A DNA stretch of 64,000 nt from Symsagittifera roscoffensis (Eukaryota; Xenacoelomorpha; Acoela; Convolutidae), in the NCBI RefSeq assembly GCF_963678635.1, contig NC_087066.1:53276312-53340311 (forward strand), read 5' to 3'. Of this stretch, positions 44,869 to 54,589 are shown piece after piece. The translations under genes and the position numbers were made by a program. A model generated the notes under the pieces. The model saw nothing but the letters and a program-made list of their open reading frames with translations. It was not told the origin of the DNA and ran no database searches. The first letter of the stretch is position 1. Each line of letters starts with the position of its first letter.

Positions 44869-45045
44869 ATGATACGAACTATTTTCAGTAGAACTGATAT
44901 TTTTCTACTATTTGTAATTTTCATAACATTTCTATCATCCCTCATTTTGACTATATGCAAATGTATAAAGAAAGCAATCATCACATTCGCTCTAGCAACA
45001 ATCCTCCTAATTCTTTTCTTAAAAGAATACTTTAATAAACATTAA
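44869..45045 (+). CDS. Small hydrophobic ORF 2, 58 aa (unit 2)
   Basis: Same translation as 39081-39257, with two predicted membrane spans. Confidence 0.35.
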   Translation: MIRTIFSRTDIFLLFVIFITFLSSLILTICKCIKKAIITFALATILLILFLKEYFNKH

Positions 45046-45065
45046 CTTTTTCACTAAAAGAATAG

Positions 45066-46040
45066 ACCAAAAAGCTATCAAAAATTGCTACCCAAAAGTC
45101 ACCAAGTCAGTCTTCACCGACATCATCCCAAGATAACCCAACAACTACCAATAATCCTCAAACATCTACACGAATTTCCTTTCAAGATAACCCATACACT
45201 TTTGAAGAACGACACGCTCGTTTATCAGAACCACTAGAACCAGTTCAACGACAAGCACCTCTAAGCGAACCAACATATAACTTATACCCAACACTACCCC
45301 AAGAATTAAGTAGAATAAGAAATCCTAGTCAAAACCAAAATACAGTCGAAATAAATAGACAAATTATACATCCTCGACGGAACAGGAATTTTCTAACTCC
45401 CCGAGTTCATTTTGATATACCTCAATCCCCATCACAAAACACTCCAGAAAACCCCATTGGTATATTACCAGAAACCCCTACGCTTCTTTCACAACGTAGC
45501 ACCTCAAGCCTACCATCAGATTACTTAGGTTCAACACCAACATCTGAACAAATACGTGAAAATCCCTTTAACCCCCCAAACCAGGCATCACGACTACCAT
45601 ATTGGACAACACATTCATTTACACAAGGTGAATTAAATTTAGTCAATGATCCAATAGATATTTCTACGGATACAACAACATCCTCATCACTACCAGAAAC
45701 ATTATCACTACCATCAACACCATCAATAAGCCAGATTTCACCACCACCTTTTAACTTAAATTTTCCAAATAATCTCGACGCCAGATATCGAGAACAATCA
45801 TCAACAAATATCCCTTTAAGACTAGATTGGAATATATTTACAGCCCCTCCACCATTATTTGGACAACATCTAGAAAGTAATCGCCTCCACAACTGGGCAC
45901 TTAATAGATTACAATACCGACAAGACATTCACGACGATATCCGTGATCACCAACGCTACAATATTACCAATACACGAAAAAGCATATCGTGTAAAAAATA
46001 TACTCCAATTACTAGATATTTGCCAATCCACAATCCTTAA
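45066..46040 (+). pseudogene. Pro/Ser-rich ORF, unit 2 copy, 3' end replaced by the junction
   Basis: Same situation as 39278-40252: open without ATG, truncated by the unit 2/unit 3 junction at 45950/45951, stop at 46038-46040. Confidence 0.6.
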
Positions 46041-49000
46041 TGAAGAATTATCTATAAATAATATAATAAGTAACGAAAACAGAAATACGGATTATTTCAC
46101 AAAAACCCCATATTTCAAACCTACATTCAACATAAGTAACTACACAGAGAATCAACAGAAATTTTTAACAATGTTTAATTTCCAACATTCACAAATAACA
46201 CAAGACGAATTTGAAAAACTAGCAAAACAGCTAATTAAATATTCATCAGTCTATGCAACATCCAAATTTGATGTTGGCAAAATCAGCTCATCACTACATC
46301 TCCCATTAAAACCAGACGCAGTTTTCAAAAAACAAAGAGCAAGTAAAGTACCAATTCACTTACACGATAAAGTGAACAGATTACTCGACATTTTAGAACA
46401 ATACAACATTATATCACCAGTAAACAAAGAGGAACAACCAAAAGGCAACACATTTATCAACCCTGTTATCATTCTAGCCAAAGGAGAATCATTAAAAATT
46501 GTTCTCGATGCTAGATACCTCAACTCACTCATAGATGAATCAAAGTGTAATTGGCCCATTGAACCAATACAAGTTATTTTAACAAAAATAAACGGAAAAT
46601 ACTTTACCACCGCCGATATGAATAGTGCATACAATCAAATGCCATTAGATGAACAATCACGACGCTTAACACAATTTGTTATTGGAAATCAACAATACGA
46701 ATTCAACCGCTTATTCTATGGAATATCCATAGGACCAGCAGCATTTTCAGCTTTTATGAGCAAAATTTTTCGACCACTAATACTCAAGAAAAACGCAATC
46801 ACCTATTTAGACGATGTTTTTATGCAATCACAAACAAAAGAGGAAATGTTCAATGTTTTAGAACAATATCACCAAATACTTCAGAACGAAAATCTGAAGG
46901 CCGCCCCCGATAAATCACACTTCTTTTTGACAAAAGTTAAATTCTTAGGGCATAATATAGAAAGAAAAACAATCACTCCATTGAAATCACGTATAGACGC
47001 TATTCAAAAACTCCAACCACCAACAAATAAAAAGAAAATCCAAGAATTCCTTGGAATGTTAAACTTTTCAAGCAAATATGTTTATAAAATGCAATTATAT
47101 CTACGACCATTTTATAACATACTTAGACAACAAAATAATTTTGAATGGAATACAGAACATCAAGCACGATTCGAAGAAATTAAAAAACTTCTAATTGAAC
47201 AAATTTCAAACACAATTCCAGATTCAAATCAACCATTTTATGCAATGTGCGATGCTTCGAACTTTGGCATCGGCGCAGCATTATTACAATCACATAATAG
47301 TACAAATAAAATGAACCTCATATCAGCAAATTCTCGATTATTCACTCAAGCAGAACTAAGACTCTCAACTCTAATGAGAGAATGTACAGCCATAATATAT
47401 ACACTAACAGAATATGAATTTCTGATACTTGGATCAAAACATCCCACAGTTCTATTCACAGACCATAAACCAATCATCTTTCTTTTTACACAAAAGTCTA
47501 ATCCAAACCACCGAGTTTATAGATTTCAACTCATTTTAATGAAATTCCCAAACTTACATATAGTTTGGACCGCAGGAAAAAATCTTGCATTACCAGACAC
47601 CTTAAGTCGAAATACGCCACCTGAATTACTTACACGAAAAACCACAGTTGAAATACCCAAAAACATAAAATTCTACCTTGCAGAAAATGAAACATCACCC
47701 CGATTGGAATGCAAATATGCAGTAAAAACTGACGTTGAACAATCACAAATAAATAATTTACAACATTTCCCACTTTATTTAGATTGTCAAAATAATCACT
47801 ATGAAGTTGATCTACTTGGAACATCAACTTTTAAACCAATCCCATATTCACAATGGATAAAAAACAACACCGAACAAAAAAGAATAAAACAACACCCGCC
47901 TAAAAAATACCATTTTCCACTAATTGAAAAAGAAAATCTGACTGATAAAATAAACTTATCAGGACCACAAACAAACGATTCAAAATACACAATAAATCAA
48001 GTTTTTGACCTCCATGACCCACTTGACACAATACCCTTATCTAAATTAGAAATCGAAAACATTTTTCTCCCCCCAACAGAAACAATTACAATTTCAACAC
48101 TGAAACAATATCAAAACCTTGACCCAGTAATTCGACAACTGAAATCATGGCACAAATATAAAACTAAACCTATCAAAGCAGATTCAACTATTCTAGGAAA
48201 CAAAACACTCCTCCGATATTTTCGAAAATTCAACAATACAACAATTAACGAAAACACAGACCTTCTAGAAAACAAACTAAATGAATCTACAGCTCCCTGT
48301 CTCCCTTTAAGTATGATTCTTATAGCTTTTAATATTTCACATACACAAAATATTAAAGGACACTCTGGATCAGAAAAAACATATTCAAATTTTATACAAA
48401 ACTTTTATTTCCCAAATGCACCAATTTGGATAAAAGTACTATGCAATGACTGTATAGTATGTCAACTAAATAAACCTTACCCAAATCAAAAACAAATAGC
48501 ACAAAAACAAGATTTTAAAGGGCAAAGTTTGTACTTTAATCATCGTATCTCATTTGATACCAAAGGACCAATTTCACCCTCATCCGAAGGAAACTCCTAC
48601 ATTATGGTAATTGTTGACGCATTTACACATTATGTAGCACTTAACCCAGTACCACATTGTAACGCTTATTACGCTTACACAACACTCTATGAACACTGGA
48701 TAGCAAAATTCGGACTACCAGAAATTTTAGTTACAGACAACGGTACAGAATTCATAAATAATGAAATCATCACACTATGTCATTTATATAACATTAAACA
48801 CAAACCACGTACATCTCACGCATCTTGGACAAACGGCTCGAACAAAGTCGAAGGTATGAACCGTTCATTACAAGAATATCTCAGATGTATCATCAATGGA
48901 AATGATACAAGATATACCGAATGGTCAGCAGATGTAAAACTATTTCCCTTAGCATATAATTCACAAATCACGACAACTTTAGGAATGTCACCATATGAAA

Positions 49001-49842
49001 TGGTTTTTAACCAAAAGCCACGCAAACCAATAATGTTTACAGCAAACTCTCATAAAAACGCACAAGGTTATTGTCAACCAAATAAAGACTCAATTTGTTA
49101 TAACCTACCATTACATACACACGATGAAGATCATTTTCATCACCCACAAATTCTTAAATTAGCCTCCGGTACACACACCGAATGGATTTTAAACAGAGAT
49201 AAAAAACACAATGAAATTTACCAAAAGGTAACAAAAAAGTTGTTACAAAGGCAAAATATTAATGAACAAATAAATTCACGCTTTACACCAGCCTCCGATT
49301 TAAAAATTGGAACATTTGTTTTAATACCCAATTTTAATACTCAAAAAGGAATTTCAAAAAAGTTACAACCCCTTCGTAAAGGACCATACCAAATAATTGC
49401 AAAACCCACTGATGTCACATATAAAATCACCGACTCAGATAAAAAAGAAATCGTTCAACACCGAAATAACCTATTACCTTATTATCCAAAAGAATACGCA
49501 CTCCGCGAACTAACTCAATTATATTCTTTTACAGGTTTAAAAGTTATTCAAAATAACCCACATACGGACAACATAACAAAGGAACAAAATGATATTCACC
49601 TCGGAAATCAAAATACAAAATCAAACACCACAAAAAACAATACAAAAAATCTCGATCAAAATACATCTCAAAAAGAAAGAAAAAATAGAAAAATGACAGA
49701 ACAAATAATACCCCAAAAACAAATCGACAAATCAGAACATAGAGAGTCTTCACGACTTAGAAATCAATCACGTAAAAATTATAAAGTATTCATCCCACAA
49801 TCTAAAATATTAAAGAAAGTTGAATTTCAAAAACAACCTTAA
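45943..49842 (+). pseudogene. pol: Truncated pol, unit 3, with altered integrase active-site spacing
   Basis: Like the unit 2 copy it lacks the zinc knuckle and protease and starts at the block junction. RT and RNase H are intact. A 6-base length change at about 48838-48846 puts two extra residues and local substitutions (GSNKVEG in place of GLVEG) just before the catalytic Glu at 48850-48852. The second Asp (48736-48738) and the Glu are then 37 residues apart instead of 35. DD35E spacing is strongly conserved in this integrase family, so activity is doubtful. Confidence 0.75.
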
Positions 49843-50436
49843 ATTCTACATTTAAAAATCTTTGCACCTCTGAAACATTTCACACTTTCATTTTTCAAGA
49901 TAACATGCTGATAAACACGCAGCGATTCTAGTTCAAAATTAGCCAATAGGATTCATCCAATCCGTCACCTTCTATAACTTTAACACAAACCAACTAGACG
50001 AAAAATATTAAACTCCAGGCATATCTATAACTATAACTCTACGACCTCCAGGTCAAAAATAAGCAAACCACTCCAACTTGACAACTAAAATAAATATCAC
50101 CATAATATCATAACCCTCCCTTATCTAATAAACCAAAGATCAACAATATTTCCCCAACTCAGCCCTCAAATACCCCCCAAACAAATATGTTAAATTAGCC
50201 TAAAGTAAAAGAACGACCATTTTATTTAGCCTAAAGTATAAAAATCTCAAAAATACCCCAGATCATTTGACAAATGAAAATAAAGACAAAGAAGACCTCC
50301 CGATCACCATAAAAATTGCCCCCAACAAATTTTTACGAAACTCAACCCACTTGTCAAAAAACTAATAAATAATCCGACCACACTTGAAAATTGCCCCAAA
50401 CAACAAAAAATATTCGATCACGAAGCCATTTCTTAA

Positions 50437-50652
50437 ATGCTCTTCTATCAAACAGTCACTAAAATTATCACAAACCTCAAACAATTTTTTACGATACTTG
50501 AAACTTTCATAATATTTCTTTTTGATATCCTTGAATCTTTTCTAATACTCTTAATCATTTTTTGTAATATTTTTTTAATTTTCTACACTATATTCGAACT
50601 ATTTCTCCAACTTTCAAAAACCCTTGATTATATCTACAGGTACGATTTATAA
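50437..50652 (+). CDS. Small hydrophobic ORF 1, 71 aa (unit 3)
   Basis: Same translation as 38855-39070. This copy lies nearest to the intact Pro/Ser-rich ORF and env. Confidence 0.4.
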   Translation: MLFYQTVTKIITNLKQFFTILETFIIFLFDILESFLILLIIFCNIFLIFYTIFELFLQLSKTLDYIYRYDL

Positions 50653-50662
50653 AATTGTCTAA

Positions 50663-50839
50663 ATGATACGAACTATTTTCAGTAGAACTGATATTTTTCT
50701 ACTATTTGTAATTTTCATAACATTTCTATCATCCCTCATTTTGACTATATGCAAATGTATAAAGAAAGCAATCATCACATTCGCTCTAGCAACAATCCTC
50801 CTAATTCTTTTCATAAAAGAATACTTTAATAAACATTAA
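50663..50839 (+). CDS. Small hydrophobic ORF 2, 58 aa (unit 3)
   Basis: As 39081-39257 with one Leu to Ile change in the second predicted span (about 50813). Confidence 0.4.
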   Translation: MIRTIFSRTDIFLLFVIFITFLSSLILTICKCIKKAIITFALATILLILFIKEYFNKH

Positions 50840-50859
50840 CTTTTTCACTAAAAGAATAG

Positions 50860-51984
50860 ACCAAAAAGCTATCAAAAATTGCTACCCAAAAGTCACCAAG
50901 TCAGTCTTCACCGACATCATCCCAAGATAACCCAACAACTACCAATAATCCTCAAACATCTACACGAATTTCCTTTCAAGATAACCCATACACTTTTGAA
51001 GAACGACACGCTCGTTTATCAGAACCACTAGAACCAGTTCAACGACAAGCACCTCTAAGCGAACCAACATATAACTTATACCCAACACTACCCCAAGAAT
51101 TAAGTAGAATAAGAAATCCTAGTCAAAACCAAAATACAGTCGAAATAAATAGACAAATTATACATCCTCGACGGAACAGGAATTTTCTAACTCCCCGAGT
51201 TCATTTTGATATACCTCAATCCCCATCACAAAACACTCCAGAAAACCCCATTGGTATATTACCAGAAACCCCTACGCTTCTTTCACAACGTAGCACCTCA
51301 AGCCTACCATCAGATTACTTAGGTTCAACACCAACATCTGAACAAATACGTGAAAATCCCTTTAACCCCCCAAACCAGGCATCACGACTACCATATTGGA
51401 CAACACATTCATTTACACAAGGTGAATTAAATTTAGTCAATGATCCAATAGATATTTCTACGGATACAACAACATCCTCATCACTACCAGAAACATTATC
51501 ACTACCATCAACACCATCAATAAGCCAGATTTCACCACCACCTTTTAACTTAAATTTTCCAAATAATCTCGACGCCAGATATCGAGAACAATCATCAACA
51601 AATATCCCTTTAAGACTAGATTGGAATATATTTACAGCCCCTCCACCATTATTTGGACAACATCTAGAAAGTAATCGCCTCCACAACTGGGCACTTAATA
51701 GATTACAATACCGACAAGACATTCACGACGATATCCGTGATCACAATATCCAAATACTCCAACAAAACAGTTTACAATTAAAGTTTGAAATCACAGTTAA
51801 ATTAAACAACATTACTCAACATCCCTACCCATTAAACCCACCAAACATAACAGCTCAATCACTACCACCACCATTTATAACCACTGAAGTAATATATAAA
51901 TACGACAGATATACCAAAAAAACAATTGGTTACATCACATTTTATAACCCATACTCAGGATTATCATACACATGTATATTCTAA
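50860..51984 (+). CDS. Pro/Ser/Thr-rich ORF without ATG, about 374 codons, between pol and env
   Basis: Open from the codon after TAG at 50857-50859 to TAA at 51982-51984, with no in-frame ATG. It ends inside the env-like gene, overlapping its start (51972) by 13 bases in another frame. The first about 290 residues are Pro/Ser/Thr/Gln/Asn-rich (SPTSSQDNPTTTN, SLPSTPSISQISPPPFN). The last about 75 residues look ordered (LKFEITVKLNNITQHPYP, ITTEVIYKYDRYTKKTIGYI). Codon composition matches gag, pol and env, so it is probably coding. The start must come from splicing, frameshifting or a non-AUG codon. No family recognised. Confidence 0.55.
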   Translation, partial: TKKLSKIATQKSPSQSSPTSSQDNPTTTNNPQTSTRISFQDNPYTFEERHARLSEPLEPVQRQAPLSEPTYNLYPTLPQELSRIRNPSQNQNTVEINRQIIHPRRNRNFLTPRVHFDIPQSPSQNTPENPIGILPETPTLLSQRSTSSLPSDYLGSTPTSEQIRENPFNPPNQASRLPYWTTHSFTQGELNLVNDPIDISTDTTTSSSLPETLSLPSTPSISQISPPPFNLNFPNNLDARYREQSSTNIPLRLDWNIFTAPPPLFGQHLESNRLHNWALNRLQYRQDIHDDIRDHNIQILQQNSLQLKFEITVKLNNITQHPYPLNPPNITAQSLPPPFITTEVIYKYDRYTKKTIGYITFYNPYSGLSYTCIF

Positions 51985-52538
51985 AATTATTAATTTTTCT
52001 CCAACTCCTTTTTCTAGTAATCTCAAATCAAAACATAAACCCTTCTCCCCGCACAGGACCCCAAGATTTATTAGTAACACATTACGATTGTGAAGAAAAC
52101 GAACAAAAAACACTACACAAGTATGCAATAAATCAAGTATCACAGTGCGAAACAGAACCCCAAGCCATAGAAACTACAAATGTCATAGCAACACTTTATT
52201 CAAAAGCCCGAGCAACTACAGTTATAGGATATAAATTCACAGCAACATTTTCTGAAAAGAAAGTACATTGTTCACAAGTCTCAAACGGAAATAAAAACCG
52301 ACTTGACCATGAATCATTCTACCAGAGTAATATAGAACGACTTTTACATCTCAATCCCGAAGATTGTAAAAACGAGTTACTCCGACTAAACATCACAAAA
52401 AATAAAAACACAGATAGAAATTTAGTATATTTCCAAGTTTTTTCAGATTCTGTACATCAAGCAGAACTTGAAAGATATCAAGGACATATAAAATTAGATG
52501 AAAAAAATACCCATACAATGGCGCACACGGACGATTAA
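51972..52538 (+). CDS. env: Env-like glycoprotein, N-terminal part (188 aa, ends at a frameshift)
   Basis: ATG at 51972. Residues 1-18 form a signal peptide (KLLIFLQLLFLVIS). An extracellular segment with spaced Cys follows (THYDCEE, VSQCETE, KKVHCSQ, PEDCKNE) and one NIT glycosylation site. The true reading frame appears to leave this ORF at a run of seven A (52501-52507); beyond it the ORF reads a short unrelated tail to TAA. The second part continues in another frame from 52502. The break is either a mutation that inactivates env or a homopolymer sequencing error. Confidence 0.7.
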   Translation: MYILKLLIFLQLLFLVISNQNINPSPRTGPQDLLVTHYDCEENEQKTLHKYAINQVSQCETEPQAIETTNVIATLYSKARATTVIGYKFTATFSEKKVHCSQVSNGNKNRLDHESFYQSNIERLLHLNPEDCKNELLRLNITKNKNTDRNLVYFQVFSDSVHQAELERYQGHIKLDEKNTHTMAHTDD

Positions 52539-54589
52539 CCTATGACATGCACGATAAACACTGGATACCACACATTGGTATAAATGACCCATCAAACTGC
52601 AAAGCAGACACAAAAAATAAAGGATACCAAGAAATAATGTTTTTCGATTGGAAAATACAACTCGAAAAAATACAACTCACACGAGATTTATCAGACAACA
52701 CAATGATTTATCAAGGAATTAGATTACCTTGTAAAAACGACCAAGGTTATTGCGACCCTACAACCAGAACACAAGCAACAATTGTTTGGTTCCCCGAAGA
52801 CACATGTACAACATTTCAAGTAGCAAAAATACACGCTCGTATGATAAAATTTCACGAAAAATATTTTATACAATCAATACCATATGAACAAGTAAATCCA
52901 TTACGAAAAATAAGTTCTAATTTTCGAAACATTCATAATATAGAAAATAAATTAACACGTTTTCAAATATATCAAGAAACAGAACTTGCATGTAAATACA
53001 GAAACCCACTTCACAAAACACAATACTCTGAAATATTAGTTGAATACGAAAATGGATTCGACATGACCACTGGAAAAATAAAAGTCGACCCATACGCCAC
53101 AAGTCATCCCCTAAACGAAGGAACATCATATATACCAGTTAATTTTCAAAAGAATACAGGTCAACCTGGTGGACATTTAAAACCCCAAAACGATCAAAGC
53201 ACACGTTTACAAGAACTATCACTAATGAATAGTACATATTTTGGTAATATCCACTATGATATTCACTTAGATATGAAACTAGACTACACGATTAGCCGAA
53301 TTTTTCAAGAAATGTCACTCTCCGAATTAGAAACATTACACCAACTATGCGAATTAGAAAGAACACAAATATTACAATCACTTGCACTAGCAGTATTAAA
53401 AATACCCTACGCAGGATATTTACTATCAGGAAATAGATCAAATTTTTTAGACTATGAAGGAAACATCTTATGGTTTTATACTTGTACTAAAAAAGTATCA
53501 CCACTATACGTTTTTGAAGATAAACGATGTTATAAAAGAATCCCTATCTTTTATAAGAATAAAGTACATTTCGTTGACACACTTTCACGAAGAACCTATT
53601 TCTGGGATACCGCAGTTCCATGTGGATCAGAAAATAGCCACAACGTAGTACAACTAAACCCTGATGAAGATAAATATTACCTTCTCACCCCATATCGCAC
53701 ATTAATGCAATCACTCAAAAAATTTTCACCAGAAAGCATTCGCGCTATCGCTCGAAACCCAAATATAGACTTACAATCAATAGGAATATACTCAAAATCA
53801 GATATTCAACATCACATTAGAACACAACATTTCCAGGAATTATTAACACAAATGGACACAATACAAAGACAATCAATTGACCAAAACTTACGCAAACTTG
53901 CCGAAACCGCAGGATTTGCAGACATCTATACGCAAGACTATAGCGGATATTTTAAAGACATTAAAGATTATATATATCTAAACGGTGAAAAATACCGTCC
54001 CCAAGATATATCACCTATCAATATTTTTAGCTTTGTTACACTCAAGAATGAAATTCTTGATTTTCTAGGATGGCCCTACTACATCTTAGAAAAACTAACT
54101 ATTTTATACGCAATGTTTAACTTTATTGGATTTCTTTTTTCACTCTTAAAAGGAATCTATAACACATGTGCTATACACACACAAGTCAATAGACAAGCAA
54201 GTGTAGCACGCATACTATTTGCAGGATTTTTTGGAATATTTTCTACATCTATAAACAAAATTCTTTTAGACGCACAAATAAAAGAATATAACACAAAAAT
54301 AGCAACAAGACAGAACACATACGACGAAGAACATAACAATGCAGACACAACACCAACAGCACCACAGTTACCACCCCTACCACATAACCATCCATTATCC
54401 CTAGTCCCACGTAATTTTCGAAATTTAGCCATAACACATAATAATTTTAGACCAACCATATCACAAAGTCCCATCCAACATATAATGCCACACCACTCAC
54501 AAGATGAAAATACTTATGAACAAATTATAGAACAACCCCATACCACCGCTTTTCAGTCTCAAAATAATAATTTTTTTAGCCCACGATGA
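52502..54589 (+). CDS. env: Env-like glycoprotein, main part (frame-shifted continuation)
   Basis: Open from 52502; the first ATG is at 52547 and gives 680 residues. It has a Cys-bearing ectodomain, a central WFYTCTKK, CYKRIPIFY, FVDTLSRR, TAVPCGS pattern (about residues 307-365), and a hydrophobic anchor at about 512-545 (LTILYAMFNFIGFLFSLLKGIY). A second hydrophobic stretch (ARILFAGFFGIFS) and a Pro/His/Asn-rich tail of about 110 residues follow. The central Cys-Tyr-x-x-(I/L)-P and Asp-x-x-(S/T)-R pattern recalls chuvirus-type glycoproteins found in some arthropod retroelements; this is from memory of the pattern and not a search. Its place after pol fits an env. Because the frame is broken, a full-length product is not expected from this copy as sequenced. 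Confidence 0.65.
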   Translation, partial: KKYPYNGAHGRLTYDMHDKHWIPHIGINDPSNCKADTKNKGYQEIMFFDWKIQLEKIQLTRDLSDNTMIYQGIRLPCKNDQGYCDPTTRTQATIVWFPEDTCTTFQVAKIHARMIKFHEKYFIQSIPYEQVNPLRKISSNFRNIHNIENKLTRFQIYQETELACKYRNPLHKTQYSEILVEYENGFDMTTGKIKVDPYATSHPLNEGTSYIPVNFQKNTGQPGGHLKPQNDQSTRLQELSLMNSTYFGNIHYDIHLDMKLDYTISRIFQEMSLSELETLHQLCELERTQILQSLALAVLKIPYAGYLLSGNRSNFLDYEGNILWFYTCTKKVSPLYVFEDKRCYKRIPIFYKNKVHFVDTLSRRTYFWDTAVPCGSENSHNVVQLNPDEDKYYLLTPYRTLMQSLKKFSPESIRAIARNPNIDLQSIGIYSKSDIQHHIRTQHFQELLTQMDTIQRQSIDQNLRKLAETAGFADIYTQDYSGYFKDIKDYIYLNGEKYRPQDISPINIFSFVTLKNEILDFLGWPYYILEKLTILYAMFNFIGFLFSLLKGIYNTCAIHTQVNRQASVARILFAGFFGIFSTSINKILLDAQIKEYNTKIATRQNTYDEEHNNADTTPTAPQLPPLPHNHPLSLVPRNFRNLAITHNNFRPTISQSPIQHIMPHHSQDENTYEQIIEQPHTTAFQSQNNNFFSPR

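Larger units (their letters stand above)
40163..45950 (+). repeat. Tandem block, unit 2 (5788 bp)
   Basis: Same length as unit 1 and shares with unit 3 the four residues that separate both from unit 1. Private changes include Arg to Gln in ETSP-LECK and Ser to Pro in SHA-WTN. The junction with unit 1 has about 2 bases of microhomology (AC). Confidence 0.95.
45951..51744 (+). repeat. Tandem block, unit 3 (5794 bp)
   Basis: Six bases longer than the other units because of an in-frame insertion next to the integrase catalytic Glu. After GTGATCAC the sequence continues into unique DNA (AATATCCAAATACTCC) that completes the Pro/Ser-rich ORF and leads to env. This is therefore the unit with the native right-hand continuation. 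Confidence 0.95.
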
